Part shown: positions 50,175-58,736 of the stretch, in pieces
How the letters are laid out: each line of letters starts with the position of its first letter
Numbering within the stretch: the stretch's first letter is position 1
Source: an uncultured Chromatiaceae bacterium
GTDB lineage: Bacteria; Pseudomonadota; Gammaproteobacteria; Enterobacterales; Alteromonadaceae
Assembly (NCBI GenBank): GCA_937978655.1
Contig: CALJUX010000071.1
Location: 1-64,000, forward strand
Reading direction: 5' to 3'
Length of the DNA stretch: 64,000 nt
Notes under the pieces: model-generated
The model's input: only the letters and a program-made list of their open reading frames with translations
What the model was told of the DNA's origin: nothing
Databases searched by the model: none
Made by a program: the position numbers and the translations under genes

Positions 50175-50965
50175 TGTTGTGCGCCTGTCGGCTGCTGACT
50201 GAGCAATTGATGCAAATGCCGCACGGGGATCGCATAAGAGATCCCGCTGGGGTCGCTCAGGATTGCTTCCCGGCTGCTTTTGACCAAAACCATATTGATC
50301 ACGCCAACGACTTCACCAGTATCCTGTCGGTACAACATACTGCCGCTGTTGCCCGGATATGCTGTTCCATCCAGCTGATAGATAAAAAACGGGTCCCGTA
50401 ACTGCCGCAAGGTTGCTGCGGATATTGTCTGGCTGTTATCCGCCGGAATAGCCACTGGCGTGACCGCGCTTAATAAGGCGCCATGTGTTGCCGGGTACAG
50501 TCCCAGCACTCCGGTGATCGGATAGCCAGTGAAAGCCAGCTCAGTTCCCTCGGCGACATAGTCGGCCGAGGCCAGTCGGACAGCTGGCAATTTTTCTGCA
50601 ATTTCCAGCACTGCCATGTCATATTGTGGCGCGACTCTTTTGCTGAGGATCTGATGAACTTTCGGTTGCTGGCCGTGGCCGGAGAGCACCACATATGACT
50701 CGTTTTGAGATGAGGTCAACGGCGCAGAGATCACATGGTAGTTCGTTACAATCTGGTTTCCGGGCGCCACCACAAATCCTGAACCCAATAATTTGAGACG
50801 AGGGGCCGCCGTCGGATTATAAATCGCCAGAGCGACGACCGAAGGTTTGAGCTTTTTGATTAGTTCAGGCAAATTTTGCGCATCTGCCCGGCAGGTTCCG
50901 GCAAGCAGTGCCACGGCACAAAGCAAAAAACGGGAGCTTTGGGTCATATTTAATTTCATCTTCAT
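50171..50965 (-). CDS. Secreted trypsin-like serine protease (S1 family)
   Basis: About 264 residues with an N-terminal signal peptide (MTQSSRFLLCAVALLAGTCR, likely cleaved at ADA/QN). The catalytic triad is all present: His in QIVTNYHVISAP, Asp in PQYDMAVLEIAEKL and Ser in TAYPGNSGSMLYRQDTGEVV. No PDZ domain is present, unlike DegP. The start is uncertain: ATG codons at 50965, 50959 and 50947 all precede the signal peptide, none has a strong ribosome-binding site, and the frame is open to 51022. The stop overlaps prsK. This suggests a regulated-proteolysis or signal-input role, which is inference. Confidence 0.8.
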   Translation of the reverse strand: MKMKLNMTQSSRFLLCAVALLAGTCRADAQNLPELIKKLKPSVVALAIYNPTAAPRLKLLGSGFVVAPGNQIVTNYHVISAPLTSSQNESYVVLSGHGQQPKVHQILSKRVAPQYDMAVLEIAEKLPAVRLASADYVAEGTELAFTGYPITGVLGLYPATHGALLSAVTPVAIPADNSQTISAATLRQLRDPFFIYQLDGTAYPGNSGSMLYRQDTGEVVGVINMVLVKSSREAILSDPSGISYAIPVRHLHQLLSQQPTGAQQ

Positions 50966-51047
50966 CACCGCTGAGCCGGACTGGACTAAAATCGCATTCG
51001 CATCTTGAGTAAATTGGTACATACTGAGACTCTGAGTTCAGTCGCGG

Positions 51048-51956
51048 ATGCATGATGTCTTGGTGGCCAGTATGACACAACTGCAATCACATGAAATAGT
51101 GCCAATTTTTTCTGGCGGTGGCACCCGGTTGCCTTGTTATGTTGGTATTTTGATGGCATTAAAAGACTTAGGACTGAGCTTTCATAGCTTGGTAGGGGTC
51201 TCCGGTGGCAGCATAGTTGCTGCGATGGTTGCTGCCGGTAAATCAGTCGAACAGATGCAAGACCTGGCCCTTCACACTGATTTTAAACAATTCCGTGGTT
51301 TTTCATTGATGAACTTAATCCGTACCGGTGGGTTGTCCAGTGGCGATACCTTCGAAAACTGGATGGATGAGCAATTGGCCGGCGCCAGATTTTGTGATCT
51401 GTTACTCGATTTGCATGTGCTGGCAACCGATATCAATGGCGGTGGGCCGGTGGTATTTAATAAATCGCGCACTCCGCAAATGAAAGTATCACAGGCCGTA
51501 CGCTATTCAATGTCGATCCCGCTGTTGTTCTCTTTTAAAACCTTTGAAAATCACATTATGGCGGATGGGGTCATTCTGGCCGAAGATGCGCTGCATCAAA
51601 ACTGGTCGGGCCGTGATGTTCCTGTAGTTTGTTTTCGGCTGAAAAGTGAAGGTGAAGACAAACCTATTATTAAGCGTAGACTTTTCCCGTTGGTATCATA
51701 TATTCTCATGTTAATTCAAACGTTTATGAATGCGATGTCACGAGAATATGTCCATGCGCAGTATTGGCATAATACCGTGCTGATCAACACTGGTGATGTA
51801 TCCTCTGTTGATTTTGCCTTGCCTGTGGCGAAGAAACTTGAGTTGTTAAATATCGGCTATCAGACGACTTTGCGGGTTATTCCGCAAAAACTTGGGCCTC
51901 AGGTGAAAGTCTTTGTACCAGATGAGTTCGAGAAAACTGTTTCTGAAGCCGGATAA
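51048..51956 (+). CDS. Patatin-like phospholipase
   Basis: A 302-residue lipid acyl hydrolase of the patatin family. The oxyanion motif GGGTR is at residues 23-27, the nucleophile elbow GVSGGS gives Ser52, and the DG motif ADGV gives Asp173, so the catalytic dyad is complete. A hydrophobic stretch LVSYILMLIQTFMNAM (about residue 215) could peripherally anchor it. No signal peptide is present, so it is probably cytoplasmic or membrane associated. The start at 51048 or at 51072 (MTQLQSHE) cannot be decided. It is divergent from the protease-prsK-prsR operon and 168 bp upstream of the exosortase-associated acyltransferase. Confidence 0.85.
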   Translation: MHDVLVASMTQLQSHEIVPIFSGGGTRLPCYVGILMALKDLGLSFHSLVGVSGGSIVAAMVAAGKSVEQMQDLALHTDFKQFRGFSLMNLIRTGGLSSGDTFENWMDEQLAGARFCDLLLDLHVLATDINGGGPVVFNKSRTPQMKVSQAVRYSMSIPLLFSFKTFENHIMADGVILAEDALHQNWSGRDVPVVCFRLKSEGEDKPIIKRRLFPLVSYILMLIQTFMNAMSREYVHAQYWHNTVLINTGDVSSVDFALPVAKKLELLNIGYQTTLRVIPQKLGPQVKVFVPDEFEKTVSEAG

Positions 51957-52124
51957 GCGTTGTATATCAAAATTTCATCATTTTCAATTCGCACCAAAGC
52001 CTGCTGCTGAGTTACACTTAAACACATATTCCCGTTTGGTATGTAGTTACATAGTGGCTCCCGATCTCCGGCCCCGGTGTTATTGATAACAAATTGTAGT
52101 TGCACGTGTTGAAGGAATAGCAAT

Positions 52125-53003
52125 ATGAAACATCTGAAAAAGCTTCAGAAGATCCCGGTAATTGGAGGTTTGGTGAATATCGCCATTTCTCACTTAGCGA
52201 ATTCAGATGCCAATTCAATATCGTCACATTTTTCCCAGTTTTTGAGGCCTGAGTTGGCAAATACAGAAGAATTGAAGCGCGAAATATACCGATTACGACA
52301 TCAGGTATATTGTTCAGAACTTAAATTTGAAGCAGAAAAGCCAGACGGGATTGAAGCAGATAATTTTGATGAACATTCGGTACATTGTTTCGTCAGGCAT
52401 GTCGCAACCAACCGGATGGCTGGTACAGTCCGTCTGATCACTTCAGCAAATCAGGAACAGTTGTTACCGATTGAGAAATTCTGCAGTCACTCGATAACTG
52501 ACAAAGAGTTCGCGCCCTGGTTGTTTCCCCGGCAAGACGTTTGCGAGATTTCTCGTTTAGCCGTGCTGTCTGATTTCAGACGGCGTCAGGTAGACCAGTT
52601 TGCCGGAGCAGCAACAGGTGCGATCAATATCAAGAGTTATTCTGAAACTGAACTGCGTTGTTTTCCTTATATCGCCATCTGTCTTTACCTGGCGGCTGCA
52701 TCGACTGCGTTCAGAACGGATAAAAAACATGCTTATGTCATGATGGAGCCCCGGCTGGCACGCAGCATGGCGTTTATCGGCATTAAATTTAAACAGCTGG
52801 GTGAGCCAATTGAATATCATGGCCGAAGAGCGCCATATTATATCAATCGGGAAATGTTCCTCAGCGAGTTATCGCCCGGATACCGGAAATTACTTGCGTC
52901 GATTGAACGTGAACTGGCTTACTCCGAGAAGAACCGCGGAGCAGGTCTTGGTATTGGGGTTACCAGTCAACAAAACGCTGTAATGCTTGGACTGGCACAC
53001 TAG
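52125..53003 (+). CDS. PEP-CTERM/exosortase system-associated acyltransferase
   Basis: A 292-residue GNAT-fold protein of the family described as exosortase-associated acyltransferase and distantly like acyl-homoserine-lactone synthases. Blocks: ELKREIYRLRHQVYCSELKF (autoinducer-synthase-like RLRHxVY), DNFDEHSVHCFVRHV, NRMAGTVRLI, and EISRLAVLSDFRRRQ, with a conserved Glu and Arg. Likely product: an N-acyl amino acid or a similar acylated small molecule. AAGGAA lies 8 bases before the ATG. It is followed 9 bp later by the flavin oxidase, so the two share a transcript. Confidence 0.85.
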   Translation: MKHLKKLQKIPVIGGLVNIAISHLANSDANSISSHFSQFLRPELANTEELKREIYRLRHQVYCSELKFEAEKPDGIEADNFDEHSVHCFVRHVATNRMAGTVRLITSANQEQLLPIEKFCSHSITDKEFAPWLFPRQDVCEISRLAVLSDFRRRQVDQFAGAATGAINIKSYSETELRCFPYIAICLYLAAASTAFRTDKKHAYVMMEPRLARSMAFIGIKFKQLGEPIEYHGRRAPYYINREMFLSELSPGYRKLLASIERELAYSEKNRGAGLGIGVTSQQNAVMLGLAH

Positions 53004-53012
53004 GAGTCTGGC

Positions 53013-54698
53013 GTGTCAGTAAACAAATCACTGCGTGCTGCAGAAAAACTAACTCAGCTGCTGGCGTCAGATTCTGAATTGTTTTTCAGTGAAGACTCCA
53101 CCGGTCATTATCTGGCCAGCTGTGAAGGTTACCAACGAGATGGCGTCTGGGTGATCCGGTTGTCTGGCAGTGCTGATGCACATGGCCAGCCGCATTATCT
53201 GCAAGAGATTTCGGCCATCCTTCGCCTGGCAAATGCCTTAAGCGGGACAGAAGAGGCGTTCACGGTACACCCGATTAGTACCGGGAATAACTGGGGGTAC
53301 GGCAGTGCTCTCGCGGCTGACGAAGCGGCTGTCATACTCGATTTGTCTCGTTTGACGCATATCCAGGTCGAAGATGCAGATCTTGGTTTGTTTAGTGTCG
53401 GTCCTGGTGTCACTCAACAAATGCTGCGCGAATTTCTCGATCGCCGCCAATTACCATTTATGGTTCCGGTCACAGGGGCGGGGCCTCATTGTTCATTATT
53501 GGCCAATGCCTTGGAACGTGGTTATGGCATCACGCCATATACTGACCATTTTGGCGCTGTGAACGCGTTGAAGGCATTTTTACCCGATGGCCAGCGTTAT
53601 CATTCCAGTATCAGCAGCATAGACAGTTCCGCCAATGATCTGATTGATAAGACGTTTAAGTGGAAACTTGGTCCTTATCTGGATGGTTTGTTTACTCAGT
53701 CCAATTTGGGCATTGTGACCGAAGTTACCTTAAGGCTGAAAAAAAATCCGGCAGACTTTGATTCGTTTTATCTGCAATTTGCAGATGATAAAGACTTTGA
53801 ATCTGCGGTGCTGATTGCCAGAGAGTTATTGCAGCGGCTAGAAGGGACTGTTGGCTCCATCAACATTATGGATAAAAGACGGGTGCTGTCGATGATGGTC
53901 GGCAACCCAAACGGCGCCGGTAATCATCAGATTATGTCAGCGCAACAAGTTGAACAGCTGGGTAAAAAGCACGATGTGCCGGCCTGGACGTTGATTGGTA
54001 CTTTGTATGGTGAGCCGGAAATGGTTAAGGCTGGCCGGCGTATAGTCAACAGACTCAGTGCCGGCAAGGTCAAACGCCGAATATATTCCAATGGCTGGTT
54101 AGTCAGGCTCGGTAAGCTGGCGGTGAGTCTGGTCCCTGGTCCGTTACTGGCAGAGCCCCGAAAGATGTTGCAGTCGCTGGATAATGGCACCGCAATCATG
54201 CAGGGGACGCCGAATCAGGTGGCGTTACCCTTGGCATTCTGGCGTAACCCGCAACGGTCGGCAGATCCGGCCCGTGCTATGGACCCGGCAAGGGATAATT
54301 GCGGCTTGTTATGGTACGCACCGTTAGTATTGTTCCAGCCGAAGTCAATGCGGACATTTGTTGAACACGTCAGAGCCACAGCCCCTAAATATGGCATTGA
54401 GCCGATGATCACTTTTACCAGTCTGCGGCATGATACTGTAGACAGTACCATCCCTATTGTGTTTGATAAGTCGAATGCGACTGCCCAGCAGCAGGCTAAA
54501 GATTGTCTGCATGATTTGGTCACTAAGGGGTTGCAACAAGGTTTTGCGCCATACCGGCTGAATTTAGAGCAGCAGACTGAGTTAATTGATCATTCAGCTG
54601 TCTGCTGGCAGTGGGTTGATTCGATTAAACAAGCCACAGATCCAAAGCAGATCCTGTCGCCTGGACGTTATTCATTGCCTAAACACAAAACAAAATGA
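53013..54698 (+). CDS. FAD-binding oxidoreductase of the VAO/PCMH superfamily
   Basis: A 561-residue flavoprotein with an N-terminal PCMH/FAD-binding domain: PISTGNNWGYGSALAADEAA and LFSVGPGVTQQMLREFLDRR, then SNLGIVTEVTLRLKKNP. A C-terminal oxidase-type domain contains GLLWYAPLVLFQPKSMRTFV and LIDHSAVCWQWVDSIKQATD, like p-cresol and vanillyl-alcohol oxidase relatives. The start is GTG at 53013, with AGGAG 6-7 bases upstream. It sits 9 bp after the acyltransferase. The substrate is unknown. Together with patatin and the acyltransferase it suggests a small acylated, oxidised product. Confidence 0.8.
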   Translation: MSVNKSLRAAEKLTQLLASDSELFFSEDSTGHYLASCEGYQRDGVWVIRLSGSADAHGQPHYLQEISAILRLANALSGTEEAFTVHPISTGNNWGYGSALAADEAAVILDLSRLTHIQVEDADLGLFSVGPGVTQQMLREFLDRRQLPFMVPVTGAGPHCSLLANALERGYGITPYTDHFGAVNALKAFLPDGQRYHSSISSIDSSANDLIDKTFKWKLGPYLDGLFTQSNLGIVTEVTLRLKKNPADFDSFYLQFADDKDFESAVLIARELLQRLEGTVGSINIMDKRRVLSMMVGNPNGAGNHQIMSAQQVEQLGKKHDVPAWTLIGTLYGEPEMVKAGRRIVNRLSAGKVKRRIYSNGWLVRLGKLAVSLVPGPLLAEPRKMLQSLDNGTAIMQGTPNQVALPLAFWRNPQRSADPARAMDPARDNCGLLWYAPLVLFQPKSMRTFVEHVRATAPKYGIEPMITFTSLRHDTVDSTIPIVFDKSNATAQQQAKDCLHDLVTKGLQQGFAPYRLNLEQQTELIDHSAVCWQWVDSIKQATDPKQILSPGRYSLPKHKTK

Positions 54699-54726
54699 CT
54701 GTACTATGACAGTTTGCTAATGGAAA

Positions 54727-54754
54727 AAGCCCGATGCCGACATCGGGCTTTTTT
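54727..54754 (+). terminator. Terminator of the flavin oxidase operon
   Basis: AAGCCCGATG (54727-54736) pairs with CATCGGGCTT (54741-54750) around CCGA, followed by TTTT. Confidence 0.9.
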
Positions 54755-54844
54755 GCTTTCAGTGACCCGTTCTGACAACCGTCAACATAAAGTAGGGCCA
54801 GCCACAGCTGCAAGTGAATAGTGCCGGTTTGAGCGGCAGAAATA

Positions 54845-54876
54845 AAAAAGGCCGTGGTATCAACCACGGCCTTTTT
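54845..54876 (-). terminator. Terminator of the PEP-CTERM gene
   Basis: GGCCGTGG (54850-54857) pairs with CCACGGCC (54864-54871) around TATCAA. A-runs and T-runs flank the stem on both sides, so it may act in both directions. Confidence 0.9.
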
Positions 54877-54893
54877 CAGGGAAAATCCGGAGA

Positions 54894-55691
54894 TTATGCA
54901 GATTTTTTGCGGCGAGCCATGCCAGCCAGACCAATCAGGCCTAAGCCCAGAACCGCCAGAGATGAAGGCTCAGGGATAGTATCACCAGTGTAAGTACCTG
55001 TACCGGTTCCAAACACTGGAACGATCAGATTACCTACTTTTTGATAAGTCAGGTTGGTGAATGAGTTAGAGAATGACAAATCTGAACCATCTTGGCGAGT
55101 GTTAGTATCCAGATGCCACCAAGCCAGACCTTGGTTTTTAACAACGTCGAACTGGCCGTTACCGATCAGGCTACCGATGAAAGAATTAGGACCTGTTGCC
55201 ATTGTGGCGTTGATACCAGTCAGAGACACGCCGTTGATTGAATGGCCTACTAAGCTTAACCACAGTGAACCGTTGGTAGTATTTGCATAGGTCAGTGAGC
55301 CTGCATCGTTCGGATTGATATCGTTTGAGTAATCAACATAGATTTTCAACCAACCGCCAGTATAATCGATAGTTTGGCCAATTTGACCTGCGACTGGAAC
55401 TGAGTTACCGCTGACTGGTGTGAAACCACCATAAGCGAAAGTCAGTTGGCAACCTGGGCAGTAAATGCCAGCGCCTGTGCCATTCATTGTCGCCAGAACG
55501 CCTAAACCAGATACAGTACCGTTTGCATCGATTTGTTGAGTGATTTTGCCGAATGAACCGTTTAAGTCTGCTTCTGCACCGGCATAATCTTTATCCCACA
55601 TCACGCCGCCAACGTTAATTACTGTTGCATTTGATGCGAAGCTTGCAACGCCGAACACAGCTGCAGCTGCTAAAGTTTTTAAAAGTTTCAT
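54894..55691 (-). CDS. PEP-CTERM sorting domain-containing exported protein
   Basis: A 265-residue exported protein: signal peptide MKLLKTLAAAAVFGVASFAS, a Gly/Asn/Thr-rich mature domain with no known fold that I recognise, and the C-terminal PEP-CTERM sorting tail (PEP at residues 240-242, then LAVLGLGLIGLAGMARRKKS). The tail is a Pro-Glu-Pro motif, a membrane helix and a basic end. Exosortase cleaves such tails and attaches the protein to the envelope, or they are released with exopolysaccharide. The mature part has two Cys in IYCPGCQL. AAGGA lies 7 bases before the ATG. It is preceded by a sigma-54 promoter. Confidence 0.92.
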   Translation of the reverse strand: MKLLKTLAAAAVFGVASFASNATVINVGGVMWDKDYAGAEADLNGSFGKITQQIDANGTVSGLGVLATMNGTGAGIYCPGCQLTFAYGGFTPVSGNSVPVAGQIGQTIDYTGGWLKIYVDYSNDINPNDAGSLTYANTTNGSLWLSLVGHSINGVSLTGINATMATGPNSFIGSLIGNGQFDVVKNQGLAWWHLDTNTRQDGSDLSFSNSFTNLTYQKVGNLIVPVFGTGTGTYTGDTIPEPSSLAVLGLGLIGLAGMARRKKSA

Positions 55692-55734
55692 GGTTATGTC
55701 CTTTGCTATTTGACCTTGAACTGAAATCTATAAA

Positions 55735-55749
55735 GCATGATGCGTGCCA
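55735..55749 (-). promoter_or_regulatory. Sigma-54 (-24/-12) promoter of the PEP-CTERM gene
   Basis: On the minus strand it reads TGGCACGCATCATGC. Against the consensus TGGCACG-N4-TTGC, every defined position matches except one (A for T at the first T of TTGC). GG and GC are exactly 10 bases apart. The predicted start of transcription leaves a leader of about 30 bases with its AAGGA site. It fits activation by PrsR. Confidence 0.82.
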
Positions 55750-55765
55750 TGTTTTTAATTTAATT

Positions 55766-55778
55766 TAAGTTATTGATT
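55766..55778 (-). promoter_or_regulatory. IHF consensus site upstream of the sigma-54 promoter
   Basis: Minus strand AATCAATAACTTA is a perfect match to WATCAANNNNTTR. It lies 17 bases upstream of the -24 element in an AT-rich block, the usual place for IHF to bend DNA so that a distant activator touches sigma-54. Confidence 0.6.
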
Positions 55779-55806
55779 TTAAATGGTTTTTATGTGGCGT
55801 GGTATT

Positions 55807-55856
55807 GCGGAATTTGGCGTATGTAAAAATATCTGACAACTATTCGGTAATTCCGC
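55807..55856. promoter_or_regulatory. Spaced inverted repeat, candidate PrsR binding region
   Basis: GCGGAATT (55807-55814) and AATTCCGC (55849-55856) are perfect inverted copies, 42 bases apart centre to centre (about four helical turns). They sit about 60-105 bases upstream of the -24 element, at the distance expected for an enhancer-binding protein. Confidence 0.35.
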
Positions 55857-55925
55857 TGGCAATGGCACCGGGCTACATTGATGTTATGTAAAGATGTGTA
55901 GATGCTCGTGTGTGAAGGCAGGAAC

Positions 55926-55955
55926 AAAAAGTCCGGCACTGCAGGCCGGACTTTT
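55926..55955 (-). terminator. Terminator of prsT
   Basis: AAAAGTCCGGC (55927-55937) pairs with GCCGGACTTTT (55945-55955). On the minus strand TTTTT follows. It lies about 20 bases beyond the prsT stop. Confidence 0.9.
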
Positions 55956-55976
55956 CAGACAATAGCGGTTTCGCTG

Positions 55977-58736
55977 TTACAGCAGGGTCTTCAGTTGCGC
56001 TAATCGCTGTTGTAATGTTGGGTCCTGCACACTCAGCTTATTCAGGATCGATTTTGCAGCGGCCTTGTCACCCACTTTAATCAGCGTCTCTGCATAGTTG
56101 AGGCTCACTTCCGGATGGTCGGGGCGCTGTTCCAGAGACAATTTGAATTGCTCCGCAGCTTTGGTGACTTCCCCTTTTCTGAGCAAAATCACGCCATAGG
56201 TATCGAGGATATCCGGGTGTTTTGGTACCAGCTTCAGCGCGCGGACGGCATAGCCTTCTGCTTCCTGCAGTTTGTTCTGGTTGGTCAGCAGATAGGCGAG
56301 GTTGTTCAGCGCCAGTACGTTGTCGCTATCGTCCTGCAGTAAGGTCTCGAAGGTCTTCGTCGCTTTACCAGCATCAATGTTTAACAACAGATTTGCATAT
56401 AACGCCGACAGATCGGCCGATTTCGGTTGTGTCGCAAAATGGCTTTCTAAAAAGCTGATGGCTGCTGCCGGCGAATCATTTCTGGCGATTAAATCCGTCA
56501 ATGCCAATGCGACAGGTTCAGTTGGTTTCGCCACGTAGCTTTGTTTCATCACTGCAATTGCGTTCTTGTAGTCGCGTTTTGCGGCAAGCATACGCCCCTT
56601 GAGGAACATTGCATCCGGCGTACCCTTTTCAGCGTCTGGCATGGCTTCAAAGGCTTTTAAGGCCTGCTCAAATTGTTGGTTTTCAGCAAACAGCAACACT
56701 TCAGCGCCTTGCAGCCGGACATTATTGGGGTAACGTTTACGCAGTTCCGCGATGATCGGCAGTGCTCTGGCAGCCTGACCATTGACCGTCAGCTGGCGAA
56801 CCAGGCTGAACTTGGCGTCGGCATCGGTCGGTTGGAGTTCACTCCACTCTTCAGCGGTACGCAATGCGCCTGCCTTGTCGTTGGTCGCGCGCATGGTCTC
56901 AATCAGCGTCATCCAGAATAACGGTGGCCGGCGTTCCGGTGCTGCTTTTTCCGCTTTTAATACGTCCAGCGCTTCTGCGGCTCTGTTACTGTCCACCAGC
57001 GTACTGGCCAATAACACGCGCATTGGCAGATTATCCGGCGCTTGTTTTAATACCGCGTCAATCGCACTGATTGCCTGCGCTGCGTCAGGGGTGCCGCGGG
57101 TGAGCTGATATTTCAGTTCAAGCGCCGGCAGATAATCTTGTTGTGCTTTGAGCGCCAAATCGACTTGTTCACGCGCGGTCGGGATGTCTTTTTTCTCCAG
57201 GAACACCCGGGCTTTTAACAGATTTGAAAATGCCGACTTCGCATCTGTTTGTAATGCTTTGTCAGCAAATTGCAGGGCTTCATCGAACTTTTTCTGCTGA
57301 TAAGCGCTATAACCAAGCAAACTGTTCGCAACTGTGGCTTTTTTCGGATCTTGCAGCCAGTCCGTGAATAATGGCGCGATTTTATCGAATTGTCCGGCAC
57401 TGAGGTAACCAGTTGCCAGTGCAATGACGTTTTGATCAACTGTCGGGTCCAGTTTTACCGCAGTGGCCAAATCCTGCAATGCCGATTCCTGCTGCCCCTG
57501 TAATGTCATCTTCATCATGCCGACGGCGGCGAGATTCTGCACATTCTTATCGACATTTTTTTCAACGTGCTGGATAAGCTTGGCCGCCTGATCAACGGCG
57601 CCCTGACGGTTCAGTTCAAAAGCCGCTGCCGCGATCATTTTCAGGTCTTCCTGCTCGGTCTTACCGGTGCTCAGCACAGTCGCGGCGAGATCGGTATTCC
57701 CGGCTTGCAGCTCCAGCATGGCGTAAGCCTTTTGCAGCTGCGGAATATTACTGACTTCAGCTTTGACCTGGCGCAGATGGGTCAGCGCCTGGGAGTTTAA
57801 GTCCAGCGCCAGCGAGGATAGTGCCGCCATAATCCGCACGTTTGGCATGGTCATGCCGTTGTTCAGTGCTTTTTCGGAAAACTCTTTGGCTTTAACAAAA
57901 TCCTTTTTCGAGTAATACACCACGCTTTGCAGATAATTCGCCAGCGGCTGTTCCGGATAACGCGCTAATAATTCTGCCAGCAGTGGTTCTGCCTCGGCTG
58001 ATTTGTCAGCGCGCACCAGCGTTTCGGTCAGCAATAATTTGGCATAATTGGAACCGCTCACTACCGCGACATAGTCTTTTAATGCCGCTGTGGCCTGGTC
58101 CATTTCATTCAGACTTAAATGCGCTTTGGCTTTTAACATCAATGCATCAAAATAAGCCGGGCTTGCCTTATCAACGGTTTGCAGCTTCGTCACCGCAGTC
58201 GCAACATCTTTGGCCAGAATGCTTTGCAGGGCTTCGGCTATTGCTTTGGCGTCGACTGGCTGCACAGTTTCAAGATATGTCGCAAGGCGGCCAGCCAAAT
58301 CATCGAATTCGCCCATATCAAAGGCATTGAGTAGCTGGTACATCGAGACGTAAGCGTAAGGCGCCGCGCCAGGTGCCGGGGCTCCGGTTAATAACTCACT
58401 GTCCGGCGCTTTACCAGCGAGGTAGGCGGCGCGGGCGAGTTCCTGGATCACGTCGGTTTTTGCGGTGCCATTACTGACGGCTTTATTTAGTTCTTTTTCT
58501 GCAGTAATACCATCGCCAAGCGTCAGGTATAAACGACCCAGTGCTAAACGTGGCGCCGGCGCTTCAGGCTGTGCCTGGATCGCAGACTTTAACTCGATGA
58601 CCGCAGCCTTATGATCACCCTGAGTGATCAATCCGTTTGCGCTGGCCAGATATTCTTCGGTGGTTTTCTCGCCGCAGCCACCCAGTGACAGGGCAACTGC
58701 GAATGCCAGCGATGTCATTAAAAACTGTTTTTTCAT
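55977..58736 (-). CDS. prsT: PEP-CTERM system TPR-repeat lipoprotein PrsT
   Basis: A 919-residue lipoprotein of the PrsT type, the large TPR protein present in most XrtA/PEP-CTERM systems. N-terminal lipobox LSLGGC with Cys21 (MKKQFLMTSLAFAVALSLGG then C). The rest is a chain of TPR pairs, e.g. LYLTLGDGITAEKELNKAVS, LLGYSAYQQKKFDEALQFAD, AYLLTNQNKLQEAEGYAVRA, and GVILLRKGEVTKAAEQFKLS near the end. ATG at 58736 has GGAAGGAT upstream; the frame is open a further 32 codons, but without a site or a signal peptide. PrsT probably works at the outer or inner membrane in polysaccharide or PEP-CTERM protein handling. Confidence 0.92.
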   Translation of the reverse strand: MKKQFLMTSLAFAVALSLGGCGEKTTEEYLASANGLITQGDHKAAVIELKSAIQAQPEAPAPRLALGRLYLTLGDGITAEKELNKAVSNGTAKTDVIQELARAAYLAGKAPDSELLTGAPAPGAAPYAYVSMYQLLNAFDMGEFDDLAGRLATYLETVQPVDAKAIAEALQSILAKDVATAVTKLQTVDKASPAYFDALMLKAKAHLSLNEMDQATAALKDYVAVVSGSNYAKLLLTETLVRADKSAEAEPLLAELLARYPEQPLANYLQSVVYYSKKDFVKAKEFSEKALNNGMTMPNVRIMAALSSLALDLNSQALTHLRQVKAEVSNIPQLQKAYAMLELQAGNTDLAATVLSTGKTEQEDLKMIAAAAFELNRQGAVDQAAKLIQHVEKNVDKNVQNLAAVGMMKMTLQGQQESALQDLATAVKLDPTVDQNVIALATGYLSAGQFDKIAPLFTDWLQDPKKATVANSLLGYSAYQQKKFDEALQFADKALQTDAKSAFSNLLKARVFLEKKDIPTAREQVDLALKAQQDYLPALELKYQLTRGTPDAAQAISAIDAVLKQAPDNLPMRVLLASTLVDSNRAAEALDVLKAEKAAPERRPPLFWMTLIETMRATNDKAGALRTAEEWSELQPTDADAKFSLVRQLTVNGQAARALPIIAELRKRYPNNVRLQGAEVLLFAENQQFEQALKAFEAMPDAEKGTPDAMFLKGRMLAAKRDYKNAIAVMKQSYVAKPTEPVALALTDLIARNDSPAAAISFLESHFATQPKSADLSALYANLLLNIDAGKATKTFETLLQDDSDNVLALNNLAYLLTNQNKLQEAEGYAVRALKLVPKHPDILDTYGVILLRKGEVTKAAEQFKLSLEQRPDHPEVSLNYAETLIKVGDKAAAKSILNKLSVQDPTLQQRLAQLKTLL

